Source: Sphingobium sp. BYY-5
Lineage (GTDB): Bacteria; Pseudomonadota; Alphaproteobacteria; Sphingomonadales; Sphingomonadaceae
Length of the DNA stretch: 64,000 nucleotides
Direction: 5' to 3'
Assembly (NCBI RefSeq): GCF_022758885.1
Contig: NZ_JALEBH010000001.1
Location: 744,001 to 808,000 of the forward strand
This document shows positions 19,457 through 31,011 of the stretch, one piece after another. Position 1 is the stretch's first letter; each line of letters begins with the position of its first letter. A model generated the notes under the pieces. It saw only the letters and a list, made by a program, of their open reading frames with translations. It made no database searches and was not told the origin of the DNA. A program made the position numbers and the translations under genes.

Positions 19457-21529
19457 GTGATCCAGCTTATCGTCCTTCTTCCGCTGCTGGCTGCCGCCAT
19501 CGCGGGCCTTGGCAACAAGGCCCTTGGCAAGCTGCCGGCCAAGATCATCACCACCGGCGCGCTCTTTGCCTCCTGCGCAATGAGCTGGCCGATCTTCCTC
19601 AGCTTCGTGACCGGCCATGCCGAGCCTTATGTCGCTCCGGCCTTCACCTGGATTCAGTCGGGCAGCTTCGACGCCCAATGGGCGCTGCGGGTCGACACCA
19701 TGACCGCGGTCATGCTGGTGGTCATCACCAGCGTGTCGAGCCTGGTTCATCTCTATAGCTGGGGCTATATGGACGAAGAGCCGGATCAGCCGCGCTTCTT
19801 CGCCTATCTGTCGCTCTTTACCTTCGCGATGCTGATGCTCGTGACGGCGAACAATCTGCTCCAGATGTTCTTCGGCTGGGAAGGCGTGGGCCTGGCGTCC
19901 TACCTCCTGATCGGTTTCTGGTTCCGGAAGCCCAGCGCAAACGCCGCCGCGATCAAGGCGTTCGTCGTCAACCGCGTCGGCGATCTTGGCTTCATGATGG
20001 GCATTTTCGGCACCTATCTGGTGTTCAATACCATCTCGATCCCGGAAATCCTGGCCGCCGCGCCGTCCATGGCTGGTTCGACCATCGGGTTCCTCGGCTA
20101 TCGCTTCGATACAATGACCGTGCTCTGCCTGCTGCTGTTCATCGGCGCGATGGGCAAGTCGGCGCAGCTTGGTCTTCACACCTGGCTGCCGGACGCGATG
20201 GAAGGCCCGACCCCGGTGTCGGCGCTGATCCACGCAGCGACCATGGTGACGGCTGGCGTGTTCATGGTGTGCCGCCTGTCGCCGATGTTCGAAACGTCGG
20301 AAACGGCGCTGCATGTCGTCACCTATGTCGGCGCCGCGACCTGTCTGTTCGCCGCGACCGTCGGTACGGTGCAGACCGACATCAAGCGCGTCATCGCCTA
20401 TTCGACCTGTTCGCAGCTCGGCTATATGTTTTTCGCGGCGGGCGTCGGCGCCTATGGCGCGGCGATGTTCCACCTGTTCACCCACGCCTTCTTCAAGGCG
20501 CTGCTGTTCCTGGGTGCTGGTTCGGTCATCCATGCGATGCACCATGAGCAGGACATGCGCTATTATGGCGGCCTGCGGAAAAGCATCCCGATCACCTTCT
20601 GGACGATGACGCTGGGTACGCTCGCCATCACTGGCGTCGGCATTCCGCTTCTCGGCGTTGGCTTTGCCGGCTTCTATTCGAAGGACGGCATCCTGGAGGC
20701 GGCCTTCGCGTCTGGCGGTGCAGGTGTCGGCGCTTATTATGTCGGCATCTTCGCGGCGCTGCTGACCAGCTTCTATAGCTGGCGCCTGGTTTTCCTGACC
20801 TTCTTCGGCAAGCCGCGCTGGACCCAGTCCGAACATATCCAGCACGCGCTGCATGACGCGCATGGACATGACGATCATGGACATGGTCACGACGATCATG
20901 CGGCCCATGGCGATCCCCATGCCCATGACCATCACGGCCATGCGCATGAAACGGGCGACGGCACGGGTGGCTATCATCCGCATGAAAGCCCGTGGGTCAT
21001 GCTGGTGCCCCTGATCGTGCTGAGCCTGGGTGCGGTGTTCGCCGGCTTCCTCTTCCACGACCAGTTCATAGGGCCAGAGGGTGGCATTGAGTTCTGGAAG
21101 GACGCGATCGCGTTCGACAGCCACCTGATGCACGCCGCGCACGAAGTGCCGACCTGGGTCAAGTTCGGTCCGTTCGCCGTGATGCTGACCGGCCTGGTCA
21201 TCGCTTGGCTGGCCTATATCAAGAACACCGACTGGCCGCGTCGCTTCGTCGCTACCTTCGGCGCGCTCTACCAGTTCCTGCTGAACAAATGGTATTTCGA
21301 CGAGCTGTACAACGTCCTGTTCGTCAAGCCTGCCTTCGCCATCGGCCGCTTCTTCTGGAAGTTCGGTGACGTCGGCTTCATCGACCGCTTCGGGCCTAAC
21401 GGTCTGGCTGCGCTGGTCGTGCAGGGCAATAAAGTCACCCGTCGGCTCCAGTCCGGCTACCTCTACACCTACGCGCTGGTGATGCTGATTGGCCTCGCCG
21501 CGGCAGCAACCTGGGCGATGACACGATAA
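19457..21529 (+). CDS. nuoL: NADH-quinone oxidoreductase subunit L with His-rich insert
   Basis: Distal proton-pumping subunit, 690 aa, longer than the 610-620 aa of E. coli. The antiporter core is clear: [16 protein letters not shown], the [23 protein letters not shown] lysine/histidine channel region, and the STCSQLGYM motif. Between two late helices, at about residues 459-510, there is a His/Asp-rich loop with some 20 histidines. The GTG at 19457 has GGAGGG a few nt upstream. The long lateral helix and last TM follow. The stop overlaps nuoM by 1 nt. Confidence 0.96.
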   Translation: MIQLIVLLPLLAAAIAGLGNKALGKLPAKIITTGALFASCAMSWPIFLSFVTGHAEPYVAPAFTWIQSGSFDAQWALRVDTMTAVMLVVITSVSSLVHLYSWGYMDEEPDQPRFFAYLSLFTFAMLMLVTANNLLQMFFGWEGVGLASYLLIGFWFRKPSANAAAIKAFVVNRVGDLGFMMGIFGTYLVFNTISIPEILAAAPSMAGSTIGFLGYRFDTMTVLCLLLFIGAMGKSAQLGLHTWLPDAMEGPTPVSALIHAATMVTAGVFMVCRLSPMFETSETALHVVTYVGAATCLFAATVGTVQTDIKRVIAYSTCSQLGYMFFAAGVGAYGAAMFHLFTHAFFKALLFLGAGSVIHAMHHEQDMRYYGGLRKSIPITFWTMTLGTLAITGVGIPLLGVGFAGFYSKDGILEAAFASGGAGVGAYYVGIFAALLTSFYSWRLVFLTFFGKPRWTQSEHIQHALHDAHGHDDHGHGHDDHAAHGDPHAHDHHGHAHETGDGTGGYHPHESPWVMLVPLIVLSLGAVFAGFLFHDQFIGPEGGIEFWKDAIAFDSHLMHAAHEVPTWVKFGPFAVMLTGLVIAWLAYIKNTDWPRRFVATFGALYQFLLNKWYFDELYNVLFVKPAFAIGRFFWKFGDVGFIDRFGPNGLAALVVQGNKVTRRLQSGYLYTYALVMLIGLAAAATWAMTR

Positions 21530-23076
21530 TGGACGGCTTCCCCATCCTTTCCCTGATGATGGCAGTGCCGATGGCGGGGGCCATCGCCTGTCTCTTCGCG
21601 GGCGCCAACAGCGCGCGCTGGATCGCCCTGATCGCCACTCTGGTGGATCTGGTGCTGGGCATCGCGCTCTGGGCGAATTTCGACCAGGGCGGGCTGCAGT
21701 GGCAGTTCCAGGAATATTACCCGGTCTTCGGGCGCTTCGCCTGGGCGCTGGGCATTGATGGCATCGCCCTGATGCTGATCGTGCTCACCGTCTTCCTGAT
21801 GCCGATCTGCATCGGCGCAAGCTGGCAGGCGATCCAGAAGCGTGTCGGCGAATATATGGCGGCGTTCCTGTTCATGGAGGTGCTGATGATCGGCGTCTTC
21901 ACGGCGCAGGATATCTACCTCTTCTACATCATGTTCGAAGCCGGCCTGATCCCGATGTACCTCATCATCGGCATCTGGGGTGGCGCGGATCGTATCTACG
22001 CTTCGTACAAGTTCTTCCTCTACACGCTGCTCGGCTCCGTGCTGATGCTGATCGCGATGATGTGGATGGTGCATGAGGCGGGCACGACCGAAATTCCGGC
22101 GCTGATGGCCTATAATTTCGATCCGCACATCCAGACCTGGCTGTGGCTGGCTTTCTTCGCGAGCTTCGCGGTCAAGATGCCGATGTGGCCGGTCCACACT
22201 TGGTTGCCCGACGCGCACGTCCAGGCGCCGACGGCGGGCTCGGTCATTCTGGCGGGCGTGCTGCTGAAGATGGGTGGCTACGGCTTCATCCGCTTCTCGC
22301 TGCCGATGTTCCCCGAAGCCTCGGCGCAGCTCGCGCCGCTGGTCTGGGGCCTGTCGATGGTCGCGGTGGTCTATACCAGCCTCGTCGCGCTGGTTCAGTC
22401 GGACATGAAGAAGCTGATCGCCTATTCCTCGGTCGCGCATATGGCGATCGTCACCGTCGGCCTGTTCGCTTTCAACCAGGCGGGCATCGAGGGCGCGATG
22501 ATGGTCATGCTGGGCCATGGCCTGGTGTCGGGCGCGCTCTTCCTGTGCGTCGGCGTCATCTACGACCGTCTCCACACCCGCGAGATCGCCCGCTATGGCG
22601 GCCTCAGCATCAACATGCCGAAATATGCGGTGCTGTTCATGCTGTTCACCATGGCGTCGGTCGGTCTGCCGGGCACGAGCAACTTCGTCGGCGAATTTCT
22701 GTCGCTGATGGGCATCTACCAGGCATCGAGCTGGGTGGCGCTGGTCTGCACCACAGGCATCATCCTGGGCGCGGCCTATATGCTCTACCTCTATCGCCGC
22801 ATCTGCTATGGCGAACAGGTCAATGCCGATGCAGCCGCCATGCCCGACCTGTCGGTCCGGGAAATCTGGCTGCTCGCACCGATCGCTGCCGCCGTTCTCT
22901 GGATGGGCGTCTATCCCGAGAGCTTCCTGGCGCCGATGCGGGCCGATATCCGCGCGCTCGAAGCGCGCCTCGCCCCTGCGGCACCCGCAGGAGATTCCAA
23001 GATCAAGATGGGTGTGCCCAAGCCTGCGGGCGAAGCACACCATGAAGAAGCACCGGCGCACGGGGAGGCGCACTGA
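21529..23076 (+). CDS. nuoM: NADH-quinone oxidoreductase subunit M
   Basis: Antiporter-like proton-pumping subunit, 515 aa, about 14 helices. Family segments include [21 protein letters not shown] (with its key glutamate), [21 protein letters not shown] and the SSVAHM motif. Ends with a His/Ala-rich tail ([14 protein letters not shown]). The ATG overlaps the nuoL stop and the stop overlaps the nuoN ATG by 1 nt each. Confidence 0.96.
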   Translation: MDGFPILSLMMAVPMAGAIACLFAGANSARWIALIATLVDLVLGIALWANFDQGGLQWQFQEYYPVFGRFAWALGIDGIALMLIVLTVFLMPICIGASWQAIQKRVGEYMAAFLFMEVLMIGVFTAQDIYLFYIMFEAGLIPMYLIIGIWGGADRIYASYKFFLYTLLGSVLMLIAMMWMVHEAGTTEIPALMAYNFDPHIQTWLWLAFFASFAVKMPMWPVHTWLPDAHVQAPTAGSVILAGVLLKMGGYGFIRFSLPMFPEASAQLAPLVWGLSMVAVVYTSLVALVQSDMKKLIAYSSVAHMAIVTVGLFAFNQAGIEGAMMVMLGHGLVSGALFLCVGVIYDRLHTREIARYGGLSINMPKYAVLFMLFTMASVGLPGTSNFVGEFLSLMGIYQASSWVALVCTTGIILGAAYMLYLYRRICYGEQVNADAAAMPDLSVREIWLLAPIAAAVLWMGVYPESFLAPMRADIRALEARLAPAAPAGDSKIKMGVPKPAGEAHHEEAPAHGEAH

Positions 23077-24512
23077 TGATCGACTCCGCTTCCCTTCTGG
23101 CGGTCCTGCCGGAACTTATCCTGACGGCGGGCGGACTTGCCCTGATGCTCGTCGCGGCTTTTGCCGGCGATAATTCGGCGCGCGTCGTCAACTGGCTGTC
23201 GGTGGTGACGCTGGCGGTTGCGGGCGTGGCCTTGTCCTGCTCGCTCGCCCATGGCCCGGACGCTTTTGATGGGCTGTATCGCGCCGATGCTTTCTCGGCC
23301 TTCGCCAAGGCGCTGATCTATGGCGCGGCGGCGGCGGCGATCCTGCTTGCGCCGCGCTTCTTCTCGGTCGGCGGCCATCCCCGTCCCGAATATCCGGTTC
23401 TCATCCTGTTCGCCGCCATCGGCATGGGCATGATGGTGTCGGCGGGCGATATGCTGACCCTCTATGTCGGGCTGGAGATGAACAGCCTCGCCTCCTATGT
23501 GCTGGCCAGTTTCATGCGCCAGGACGAACGCTCTTCGGAAGCGGGCCTGAAATATTTCGTGCTGGGTTCGCTGGCCAGCGGCATCCTGCTCTACGGCATT
23601 TCGCTGCTCTACGGCTTTACCGGCACGACCAGCTTTGACGGCATTGCGGTTGCCATGGGCGACGGCGTGTCGAACGGCGAACTGTTTGGCATGGTCTTCC
23701 TGCTCTGCGGCCTCGCGTTCAAGATCAGCGCGGTGCCTTTCCACATGTGGACGCCCGACGTCTATGAAGGCGCGCCCACCCCGGTCACGGCCTTCTTCGG
23801 CAGCGCGCCGAAGGTCGCCGCCATCGCGCTCACCGTTCGCGTAGCGATCGAAGCGCTGGGTCCGGCCGGGCTGGACTGGCAGCAGATCGTGATCTTCGTG
23901 GCGCTGGCGTCGATCCTGTTCGGCGCGGTCGCGGCCATCGGCCAGACTAACATCAAGCGCCTGATGGCCTATTCGTCGATCAACAATGTCGGCTTCGCGC
24001 TGATCGGCCTTGCCGCCGGTACGCCGGCCGGTGTTGCGGGCACGATGAGCTACATGGCCATCTATGTCCTGATGACGGTAGGCGCCTTCGCCTGCATCCT
24101 GCAGATGCGCGATGCGGAAGGCCGCCCGGTTGAAACCATCGCGAGCCTCGCCGGCCTGTCGCAGTCGCGCAAGGGGCTGGCGGCTGCGCTCGCCATCTTC
24201 ATGTTCTCGATGGCCGGCATCCCGCCGCTCTTCGGTTTCTGGGCGAAGTTCCTGGTGTTCGACGCCGCGGTCGCTGCAAACCTGACGCTGCTGGCGGCCT
24301 TTGGCATCGCCATGTCGGTGATCGGCGCCTTCTATTATCTCAAGATCATCAAGACGATGTATTTCGACGAGCCGACCATCGCCTTCGAGGCGAAGGGCGG
24401 CCCGGTGGAAAATATCATCCTGACGGCCTGCGCCGTGGTGATCGTGCTGGGCTATCTGCTTAACCCCGTTCTGGATCAGGCGAGCGCCGCCGCTGCGGCG
24501 TCGCTCTTCTGA
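23076..24512 (+). CDS. nuoN: NADH-quinone oxidoreductase subunit N
   Basis: Third antiporter-like subunit, 478 aa. LYVGLEMNSLASYVLASF carries the proton-path glutamate; FHMWTPDVYEGAPTPVTAFF and SSINNVGFAL are the other signature segments. Its stop TGA at 24510-24512 overlaps a CTG that is the likely start of the biotin ligase gene. Confidence 0.96.
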   Translation: MIDSASLLAVLPELILTAGGLALMLVAAFAGDNSARVVNWLSVVTLAVAGVALSCSLAHGPDAFDGLYRADAFSAFAKALIYGAAAAAILLAPRFFSVGGHPRPEYPVLILFAAIGMGMMVSAGDMLTLYVGLEMNSLASYVLASFMRQDERSSEAGLKYFVLGSLASGILLYGISLLYGFTGTTSFDGIAVAMGDGVSNGELFGMVFLLCGLAFKISAVPFHMWTPDVYEGAPTPVTAFFGSAPKVAAIALTVRVAIEALGPAGLDWQQIVIFVALASILFGAVAAIGQTNIKRLMAYSSINNVGFALIGLAAGTPAGVAGTMSYMAIYVLMTVGAFACILQMRDAEGRPVETIASLAGLSQSRKGLAAALAIFMFSMAGIPPLFGFWAKFLVFDAAVAANLTLLAAFGIAMSVIGAFYYLKIIKTMYFDEPTIAFEAKGGPVENIILTACAVVIVLGYLLNPVLDQASAAAAASLF

Positions 24513-25216
24513 CCATCCTTCGCTTCGTCGAGGAAACCGGCTCCACCAACGCGGACATGCTGGCGCTGGTGGAGCAGGGCGCACCCGAAGGGACATGGCT
24601 GCGGGCCGGTCGTCAGACCGGGGGCAGGGGGCGCATGGGTCGTGTCTGGGAAAGCCCGACCGGCAATCTCTATTGCTCCACCCTGGTGCGGATCGGGCCG
24701 AACGATCCGTTGCCGCATACGCTGGCGCTGGTCACGGCCAATGCCGTCCACGCCCTGGTCGCGCCACTCTGCGCGGGCCAGGCGCGGATCAAATGGCCCA
24801 ATGACCTGCTGGTCGATGGCGCCAAGATCGCCGGTATCCTGCTGGAGCGTGTCGGCGACGCCATCGTCATCGGCATCGGCATCAATGTAGCTGGCCATCC
24901 GACCCATCTCGATCGTTCCGTGACCAGCCTTGCCGCGCAAGGTGCCGACGATGCGCAGGCGGGCGCGCTGCTCGAACGGCTGGCGCAGCTTTTCGCCCAT
25001 TGGCTCGCGATCTGGCGCGCGCAGGGCCTTGACCCCGTCCGCACCCATTGGCTGCTCAATGCCCATCCCACCGGTACGGCGATGCGCGTGGTCCAGCCCG
25101 ATGGCGAAGTGGTGGAGGGGGCGTTCGACACGCTCGACCGCCAGGGTATGCTGATCCTCCGCTTGGCGAATGGGCAGAGCCGTGCCATTCACGCCGGCGA
25201 CATCATTCTGACCTGA
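24509..25216 (+). CDS. birA: Biotin--[acetyl-CoA-carboxylase] ligase, possible CTG start
   Basis: Attaches biotin to carboxylase carrier protein. Catalytic-domain motifs are clear: the ETGSTN motif, [14 protein letters not shown] (biotinyl-AMP loop), [17 protein letters not shown] and GIGINVAG. There is no N-terminal DNA-binding domain, so it is the monofunctional type, about 235 aa. The first ATG (24557) would cut off ETGSTN, which the family needs. Upstream in frame back to the stop at 24461 the only near-start codon is CTG at 24509, overlapping the nuoN stop as CTGA just where relatives would have ATGA. No clear Shine-Dalgarno is seen, so the start is inferred. Confidence 0.85.
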   Translation: MTILRFVEETGSTNADMLALVEQGAPEGTWLRAGRQTGGRGRMGRVWESPTGNLYCSTLVRIGPNDPLPHTLALVTANAVHALVAPLCAGQARIKWPNDLLVDGAKIAGILLERVGDAIVIGIGINVAGHPTHLDRSVTSLAAQGADDAQAGALLERLAQLFAHWLAIWRAQGLDPVRTHWLLNAHPTGTAMRVVQPDGEVVEGAFDTLDRQGMLILRLANGQSRAIHAGDIILT

Positions 25217-25226
25217 GGGACGGGCC

Positions 25227-26009
25227 ATGCTCCTCGCGATCGATGCGGGTAACACCAATGTGGTTTTCGCGCTGCTCGACGGGCGGGACATCCGCGCGCG
25301 CTGGCGTATCGCCACCGACCCGCGCCGCACGGCCGACGAATATGCGGTCTGGCTTCACCAGCTATTGCAGTTGGAGGGCTATGCGATGGCGGACGTCAGC
25401 ACCGTCATCGTCGCAACCGTCGTGCCGCGCGCGCTCCACAATCTTCAGGTGCTGGCGGAGAAATATTTCAAGACGACCGCGCTGGTCGCCGGGCAAGCGC
25501 CGGTGGACTGGGGCATAGAGTTGGACGTCGCCGAGCCGGCCTCGGTCGGCGCCGACCGGGTTGTAAACGCCATCGCCGCCCACCATCTCTATCCCGGCGA
25601 TCTGATCGTCATCGATTTCGGTACGGCCACGACCTTCGATGTGGTAGACTATAGCGGCGCCTATAAGGGCGGGATCATCGCACCGGGCATCAACCTGTCG
25701 CTGGACGCGCTGGTCGCCGCAGCGGCAAAGCTACCCAAGATCGCGATCGAGCCGCCAGAAAATCGTTCAGTGATCGGGCGGACCACGGTCGATGCGATGC
25801 AGATCGGCGTCTTCTGGGGCTATGTGGCGATGATGGAGGGGCTGGTCGCCCGCATTCGTGCGGAGATTGGCCGCCCGGCCAAAGTGATTTCGACGGGGGG
25901 CCTCGCGGTCCTCTTCAATGACAATAGTGATATTTTCGATGCGATTGCGCCGGACCTGACCATTCAGGGATTGGCGCTGCTGCACGAACGGAGTTTGAAA
26001 ATAGAATGA
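25227..26009 (+). CDS. coaX: Type III pantothenate kinase
   Basis: First step of coenzyme A synthesis. The 260-aa ASKHA-fold protein has [14 protein letters not shown] (phosphate-1 motif), [23 protein letters not shown] (phosphate-2) and STGGLAVLF. The ATG at 25227 lies 10 nt after birA and the stop overlaps the rnj start by 4 nt, so birA-coaX-rnj form one unit; this order is widespread in alphaproteobacteria. Confidence 0.95.
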   Translation: MLLAIDAGNTNVVFALLDGRDIRARWRIATDPRRTADEYAVWLHQLLQLEGYAMADVSTVIVATVVPRALHNLQVLAEKYFKTTALVAGQAPVDWGIELDVAEPASVGADRVVNAIAAHHLYPGDLIVIDFGTATTFDVVDYSGAYKGGIIAPGINLSLDALVAAAAKLPKIAIEPPENRSVIGRTTVDAMQIGVFWGYVAMMEGLVARIRAEIGRPAKVISTGGLAVLFNDNSDIFDAIAPDLTIQGLALLHERSLKIE

Positions 26010-27643
26010 CACCTGAAAACGAGCTGCTCTTCCTGGCCCTGGGTGGGTCGGGTGAGATTGGCATGAATGTGAATCTTTATGGCTGCCAGGGCAAATGGGT
26101 CATGGTCGATCTCGGCCTGACCTTTGCCGATCCGGCCTATCCCGGTGTGGAACTGATCCTGCCGGACCTGAGCTTTATCGAGGAACGGCGCGACGACCTG
26201 CTCGGCATCGTACTGACGCACGGGCATGAGGACCATATCGGCGCCATCCCTTATCTGGCCGCCGACCTCGGCGTGCCGCTCTATGCCACGCCCTTCACGG
26301 CGGATCTGATCCGGCAGAAGCTGGAAGAGGAAGGGTTGACCAAGGAGGTTGAGCTCAACGTCATCGATAATGAGGGCAGCTTCAACCTCGGCCCCTTCGG
26401 TTTCCGCTATGTGCCGCTGGCACACTCGATCCCGGAGGGTAACGCCGTCCTGATCGACACGCCTTATGGTCGCGTCTTCCATACGGGCGACTGGAAACTG
26501 GATGAGCGCCCACTGCTCGGCCAGCCTTCGACGCCGGAGGAACTAACCGAGATCGGCGACGGAGGCGTGCTGGCGCTGGTGTGCGACAGCACCAATGTTT
26601 TCAATCCGCAGGCCAGCGGTTCGGAAGGCGATGTGCGCGAAGGGCTGATGCAGACCATCGCCGGCGCCAAGGGGCGCGTGCTGGTTACGACCTTCGCCTC
26701 CAATGCCGCGCGCGTGCAGACGCTGGGTGAAGTGGCGATGGCGACCGGGCGCAAGCTGTGCGTTGCCGGCCGCTCGCTCGACCGGATCATCAACACGGCG
26801 AAGGCTGCGGGTTATCTCAAGGATTTCCCGCCGACGATCGATTGGGATGACGCCATGGCGTTGCCCCGAAGCGATGTCATGATTGTCGCCACGGGCGGGC
26901 AGGGTGAGGCGCGCGCCGCGCTATCCCGGATCGCCTTTGACAGCCATCCGATCAAGCTGGCGGAGGGCGACCTGGTCGTCTTTTCCTCCAAGCAGATTCC
27001 GGGCAATGAAATCGCCATCGGCCGCATCCAGAATGCGCTGGCGACTGCCGGGGTGTTGATGGTGACGGATCGCCAGGCGGAGGTGCATGTTTCCGGCCAT
27101 CCCGGTCGCCCGGAACTGGAAGCGATGTATCGCTGGATTCGGCCGGAAATCCTGCTGCCGGTCCACGGCGAACGCCGCCATATGGCGGAGCAGGCGCGGC
27201 TTGGCCTGACCAGCGGCATTCGACATGCGCCGGTCCAGTCCAATGGCGACCTGCTGCGGCTGGCCCCCGGCGCGCCGGAGATTATCGGGCGTGAAGATAC
27301 CGGCCGGCTGGTGCTGGACGGCGATGTCATCCTGCCCGCCGACGGGTCTACGATGAACGAGCGGCGCAAGCTTGGCCTGCATGGCCAGATCAGTGTCGCC
27401 GTGGCGCTTGACCGGAAAGGCAAGCTGATCGGCGAGCCGGCCCTGCGGACGCAGGGCGTTCCGGTCGAAGAAGACAAGATGGCCTTCCTGGCGGAAGCGG
27501 CCGAAGAAGCCGCCGCGGTCGTTCCCAAGGGATCGCAGGAGGAAGAAGCGCTGCGGGAACGTGTACGCCTCGCCGTACGCCGTACCGCCACCCGCTGGAC
27601 CGGCAAGAAGCCGGTAGTGGACGTGTTGCTGATCCGCGCCTAA
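26006..27643 (+). CDS. rnj: Ribonuclease J
   Basis: Metallo-beta-lactamase/beta-CASP RNase, 545 aa, acting in rRNA maturation and mRNA decay. The zinc-site motif [10 protein letters not shown], the HTGDWKLDE segment, the beta-CASP domain (CDSTN near residue 195, then the TGGQGE motif), and [15 protein letters not shown] are present. The C-terminal RNase J domain is complete. The ATG overlaps the coaX stop. Confidence 0.95.
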   Translation: MTPENELLFLALGGSGEIGMNVNLYGCQGKWVMVDLGLTFADPAYPGVELILPDLSFIEERRDDLLGIVLTHGHEDHIGAIPYLAADLGVPLYATPFTADLIRQKLEEEGLTKEVELNVIDNEGSFNLGPFGFRYVPLAHSIPEGNAVLIDTPYGRVFHTGDWKLDERPLLGQPSTPEELTEIGDGGVLALVCDSTNVFNPQASGSEGDVREGLMQTIAGAKGRVLVTTFASNAARVQTLGEVAMATGRKLCVAGRSLDRIINTAKAAGYLKDFPPTIDWDDAMALPRSDVMIVATGGQGEARAALSRIAFDSHPIKLAEGDLVVFSSKQIPGNEIAIGRIQNALATAGVLMVTDRQAEVHVSGHPGRPELEAMYRWIRPEILLPVHGERRHMAEQARLGLTSGIRHAPVQSNGDLLRLAPGAPEIIGREDTGRLVLDGDVILPADGSTMNERRKLGLHGQISVAVALDRKGKLIGEPALRTQGVPVEEDKMAFLAEAAEEAAAVVPKGSQEEEALRERVRLAVRRTATRWTGKKPVVDVLLIRA

Positions 27644-27652
27644 TCAGATGCC

Positions 27653-27919
27653 ATGAACTGGTACGCGATCTTCGCCATTTATTTCCTGATGTGGGTCATC
27701 TGCGCCTTCATCATGCTCCCCTTCGGCATCCGCACGCCCGATGAAACCGGCGAAGTGTTGCTGAAGGGGCAGGCGGACAGCGCGCCCAGCAACTTCCGGC
27801 CGGGCCGGGTCGCGTTGCGCGCGACGATCCTGTCGCTGCTGTTCTTCGGCCTCTATTACGCCAATTATGTCCAGGGCTGGGTGACGATCGACATGCTGCC
27901 CGGTTATCGCCAGGGATGA
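27653..27919 (+). CDS. DUF1467 family membrane protein
   Basis: An 88-aa protein with two hydrophobic segments (about 3-23 and 56-75). The conserved MLPFGIRTP segment after helix 1 is the mark of the DUF1467 family, which is limited to alphaproteobacteria and lies next to rnj in many of them. Function is unknown. It is 9 nt after rnj and closes the operon. Confidence 0.85.
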   Translation: MNWYAIFAIYFLMWVICAFIMLPFGIRTPDETGEVLLKGQADSAPSNFRPGRVALRATILSLLFFGLYYANYVQGWVTIDMLPGYRQG

Positions 27920-27948
27920 TGCTGACGGCGGTGTCCGCAGTATAGCGA

Positions 27949-27963
27949 CCCCGCCCGGCGGGG
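27949..27963. terminator. GC-rich hairpin after the rnj operon
   Basis: CCCCGC at 27949-27954 pairs with GCGGGG at 27958-27963 over a 3-nt loop, between the convergent DUF1467 and ompH-like genes. No U run follows, so its role as a terminator is likely but not proven. Confidence 0.45.
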
Positions 27964-27994
27964 CCTGTCTGATAGCAGATTTGGTCTGGCTACT

Positions 27995-28520
27995 TCATTG
28001 CAGGACGATATTCTGCAGCAGGCTGTCCATTTCATGGGTGACGGCGGGGGTTATGTCCATGCCATTGTTCCAGCCATAGGCATTGTCGCGCTCCAGCACG
28101 AGGCTGCAGGAAGAGCGCGTGACGACGCGCCCCAGCGCATCGTTGAGCGCACGATCAATCTGTTGCTGGCCACGTTGCTGGGCCGCGACGAAGCGCGCAT
28201 TTTGTTGCTGGTCCAGGGCCTGCGCCTGTTGATTGAGCGCCGCCTGCTGGCGCTGATATTCGATCGGCGCGGTGACGTTCTGACGCGCTTCAAGCGCCCG
28301 GCGCTGCGCATCGAGGGCGGCGCGCTGTTGTGCGAGCGCGCCCGACAGCGATGCCTGCATCTGCCGCAATTGGACCTGCATCGCCTGGCCCGCGCGGGAT
28401 GCGTTGATGGCCCCCGTGCGGGAGAGCAGGCAAAAACCCTGGATCGGTGGACCGAAAGTCTGCGCCGGCGCTCTCGCGCCAGCGCAGATGAACAATAAGA
28501 CGACGAACGAGCTGATCAGA
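27995..28520 (-). pseudogene. OmpH/Skp-family chaperone, 5' end removed by IS21-type element
   Basis: The remaining frame gives a signal-peptide core (LISSFVVLLFICAGARA) and a mature OmpH/Skp-like protein with a long Gln/Ala-rich coiled coil (about 70 residues, RQMQASLSGALAQQ onward) and a C-terminal segment with SCSLVLERDNAYGWN and DITPAV, as in the family. The codons before LISS are IS sequence, so the native start and the first basic residues of the signal peptide are missing. A TTG at 28495 could start a shorter product but would lack a proper signal peptide. Skp-type proteins escort outer membrane proteins; another copy near bamA would be expected elsewhere. Confidence 0.75.
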
Positions 28521-28579
28521 TGTTGATTTCCACTGAGAAGTGACCCGGGTTTTCCATCGAGAAGTGACCCGTCTGCGGA

Positions 28580-29386
28580 TTATGTTTCGGGTGTCATGGG
28601 CGGGTCAACCCGTGGTTTTCTCCTTTCGGTTCTGATCTGCTTGGCAGAGCTGTTTTTGAAGCGGAAGCTATCGTTGCCGGTCTCCAGGATGTGGCAATGA
28701 TGGGTAAGCCGATCGAGAAGCGCCGTGGTCATTTTGGCGTCGCCGAACACGGTGGCCCATTCGCTGAAGCTGAGGTTTGTGGTGATGATGACGCTGGTGC
28801 GCTCGTAGAGTTTGCTCAGCAGATGGAAGAGCAGCGCGCCCCCTGAAGCACTGAACGGCAGATATCCAAGCTCATCCAGGATAACGAGATCAGAGTGCAG
28901 GAGGCGATTGGCGATCTGACCGGCCTTGCCCTGTGCTTTTTCCTGCTCGAGCGCATTGACCAGTTCGACCGTCGAGAAGAAGCGGACGCGCTTTCGATGA
29001 TGTTCGATGGCCTGGATGCCCAGCGCCGTTGCCACATGGCTCTTGCCGGTGCCAGGACCGCCGACCAGCACGATATTGTCGGCGATGTCGATGAAGTCGC
29101 AGCGATGCAACTGACGCACCAGAGCTTCATTGACCTCGCTACTGGTAAAGTCGAAGCCGGCCAGATCGCGATAGACAGGGAAGCGCGCGATCTTAAGCTG
29201 ATAGGCCACAGATCGAACCTCCCGTTCTGCTGTCTCGGCTTTGAGCAACTGGGAGAGGATCGGAATGGCGGCTTCGAAGGCTGGAGATCCCTGTTCCATG
29301 AGATCGGTGACGGCCTGCGCCATGCCATGCATCTTGAGGCTGCGGAGCATGACGACGATGGCGCCGCTGGCAGGGTCATGACGCAT
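28580..29386 (-). CDS. istB: IS21 helper ATPase IstB
   Basis: DnaA/DnaC-like AAA+ ATPase that assists the IstA transposase. The 268-aa protein has the Walker A motif GGPGTGKSH and the Walker B segment [13 protein letters not shown], followed by the TTNLSFSEW segment. I chose the ATG at 29386, which overlaps the end of istA by 11 nt, as is normal for this family; a frame up to 29425 also exists. Confidence 0.95.
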   Translation of the reverse strand: MRHDPASGAIVVMLRSLKMHGMAQAVTDLMEQGSPAFEAAIPILSQLLKAETAEREVRSVAYQLKIARFPVYRDLAGFDFTSSEVNEALVRQLHRCDFIDIADNIVLVGGPGTGKSHVATALGIQAIEHHRKRVRFFSTVELVNALEQEKAQGKAGQIANRLLHSDLVILDELGYLPFSASGGALLFHLLSKLYERTSVIITTNLSFSEWATVFGDAKMTTALLDRLTHHCHILETGNDSFRFKNSSAKQIRTERRKPRVDPPMTPET

Positions 29387-30899
29387 GACGCTTCTCCTTG
29401 CGCAGATCATCATAGCGTTCGACATTGGCCATCGGCTCGCTGACCAGCTTGAGCGCCTGGGGCGCCGTCACCGGCGGCGTGGAGATCGGTTTTCCGTCGA
29501 CCAGCCTGTAGAGCAGATTGAGGATATGGGTCTTGGTCGGAACGCCAGCCTCCAGCGCCATGGTGACCGCCGTCAACACCAGTTGCTCATTATGATGAAG
29601 AACCAGCGCCAGTATTTCGACCATTTCCCTGTCGCCGCCAGGATTGCGCAACAGATGTCGCTGCAGACGCTGGAACGCATCGGGTAGCTCAAGGAAGGGC
29701 GCACCGTTGCGCAGGGCGCCGGGCTTGCGCTGCACGACCGCCAGATAATGGCGCCAGTCATAAACCGTATGACCTGGACCGTCGTGAGAGCGGTTGATGA
29801 TGCGCTGATGCGTGCAGATTGGCTGTCCCTCGGCGACGACCTGGAAGCGATCAGGATAGACGCGCAGGCTGACAGTGCGATTGGCGAAAGAGGCCGGTAC
29901 GCTGTAGCGATTGCGCTCAAAGTGGATGAGGCAGGTCGGCGATACCCGTTTGCGATATTCCACAAAACCATCGAAGGGCCTGCCCGCAACCATCAGACAC
30001 TCAGATTCATCGGCCCAGGCATTGGCAACCGATCCGGGTTCGATCCCGTGAGGGATGTCCTCCCATAACGCCTTGCAGCGCTCCTCCAGCCACAGGTTCA
30101 GCGCATCAAGGCTCTCGGCCTGCGGCGTTGGTTGCCACAGACGGTGCCGCGCATCCTGGACATTCTTCTCGACCTGCCCCTTTTCCCATCCCGCAGCCGG
30201 GTTACAGAACTCAGCTTCGAACAGATAGTGGCTGACCATCGTCAGGAAGCGTGCGTTGACGGTGCGTTTCTTGCCACGCCCGACCTTGTCGACGGCAGTG
30301 CGCATATTGTCATAGATACCCCGGCGCGGCACGCCGCCCAGCACGCGGAAGGCGTGATTATGGGCGTCGAACAGCATCTCATGGGTTTGCAGAAGGTAGG
30401 CACGCACGATGAATGCCCGGCTGTAACTGAGCTTGAAATGCGCGACCTGCAGCTTGGTCCGAACCCCGGCGATGATTGCCCAGTCCTCGCTCCAATCAAA
30501 CTGAAAAGCTTCCCCCGGCGCGAACGATAGGGGCACGAATGTCCCACGCCCGCCAATCTGTTGCTGGCGCCGATAATCTTCGCGCCAGTCCCGAGCAAAA
30601 GCGGCAACCCGGTTGTAGGATCCTTCATAGCCCAGGCTCACCAGATCGGCGTGAAACTGCTTGATCGTGCGCTTCTGCTTGCGCGATCGGCCCATCTCGC
30701 GCCGCAGCCAGGCCGCCAGATGCTCAGCAAATGGGTCCAGTTTGCTTGGTCGATCGGGCACCTTGAACCGCGGATCGATCGTCTCGGACCGCAAATATTT
30801 GCGGATCGTGTTGCGTGATAGTCCGGTGCGCCGCGCTATCTCCCGGATCGGTAGATGATCGCGAAAATGCCAGCGCCGGATAACGCTTAATAACGCCAT
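29376..30899 (-). CDS. istA: IS21 transposase IstA
   Basis: DDE-type transposase, 507 aa. An N-terminal helix-turn-helix ([18 protein letters not shown]) binds the ends; the integrase core has [10 protein letters not shown] with the first aspartate, DNMRTAV with the second, and the glutamate near AGWEKGQVE. The start at 30899 has GGAG 8 nt upstream; an in-frame ATG three codons earlier is possible. The gene looks intact. Confidence 0.95.
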   Translation of the reverse strand: MALLSVIRRWHFRDHLPIREIARRTGLSRNTIRKYLRSETIDPRFKVPDRPSKLDPFAEHLAAWLRREMGRSRKQKRTIKQFHADLVSLGYEGSYNRVAAFARDWREDYRRQQQIGGRGTFVPLSFAPGEAFQFDWSEDWAIIAGVRTKLQVAHFKLSYSRAFIVRAYLLQTHEMLFDAHNHAFRVLGGVPRRGIYDNMRTAVDKVGRGKKRTVNARFLTMVSHYLFEAEFCNPAAGWEKGQVEKNVQDARHRLWQPTPQAESLDALNLWLEERCKALWEDIPHGIEPGSVANAWADESECLMVAGRPFDGFVEYRKRVSPTCLIHFERNRYSVPASFANRTVSLRVYPDRFQVVAEGQPICTHQRIINRSHDGPGHTVYDWRHYLAVVQRKPGALRNGAPFLELPDAFQRLQRHLLRNPGGDREMVEILALVLHHNEQLVLTAVTMALEAGVPTKTHILNLLYRLVDGKPISTPPVTAPQALKLVSEPMANVERYDDLRKEKRHAS

Positions 30900-31011
30900 G
30901 TCCAACACTCCATATACCCTCGCTTGTCAAAGCCAGGGACGAGTTCAACATGGGTCAATTCTCAGTGGAAATTTACGCCCTACCCGGGTCACTTCTCAGT
31001 GGAAATCAACA

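Larger units (their letters stand above)
28521..31011 (-). mobile_element. IS21-family insertion sequence, 2491 bp
   Basis: The ends are perfect 30-bp inverted repeats (28521-28550 and 30982-31011) that begin TGTTGATTTCCACTGAGAAG. A second, internal copy of the core GAGAAGTGACCC lies at 28558-28570, and a diverged one near 30953-30975, the multiple-repeat arrangement expected of IS21 elements. It carries istA and istB on the minus strand. The flanks show no 4-8 bp target duplication: GATCAGA precedes the left end and GGGCAGCT follows the right end. Both neighbours are truncated genes. Confidence 0.95.

Noticed and set aside
20831-20995. Possible short tandem repeat or CRISPR-like array in nuoL
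   Set aside because: The periodic CATG/GACCAT pattern comes from His-Asp codons in a coding loop; there are no regular spacers.
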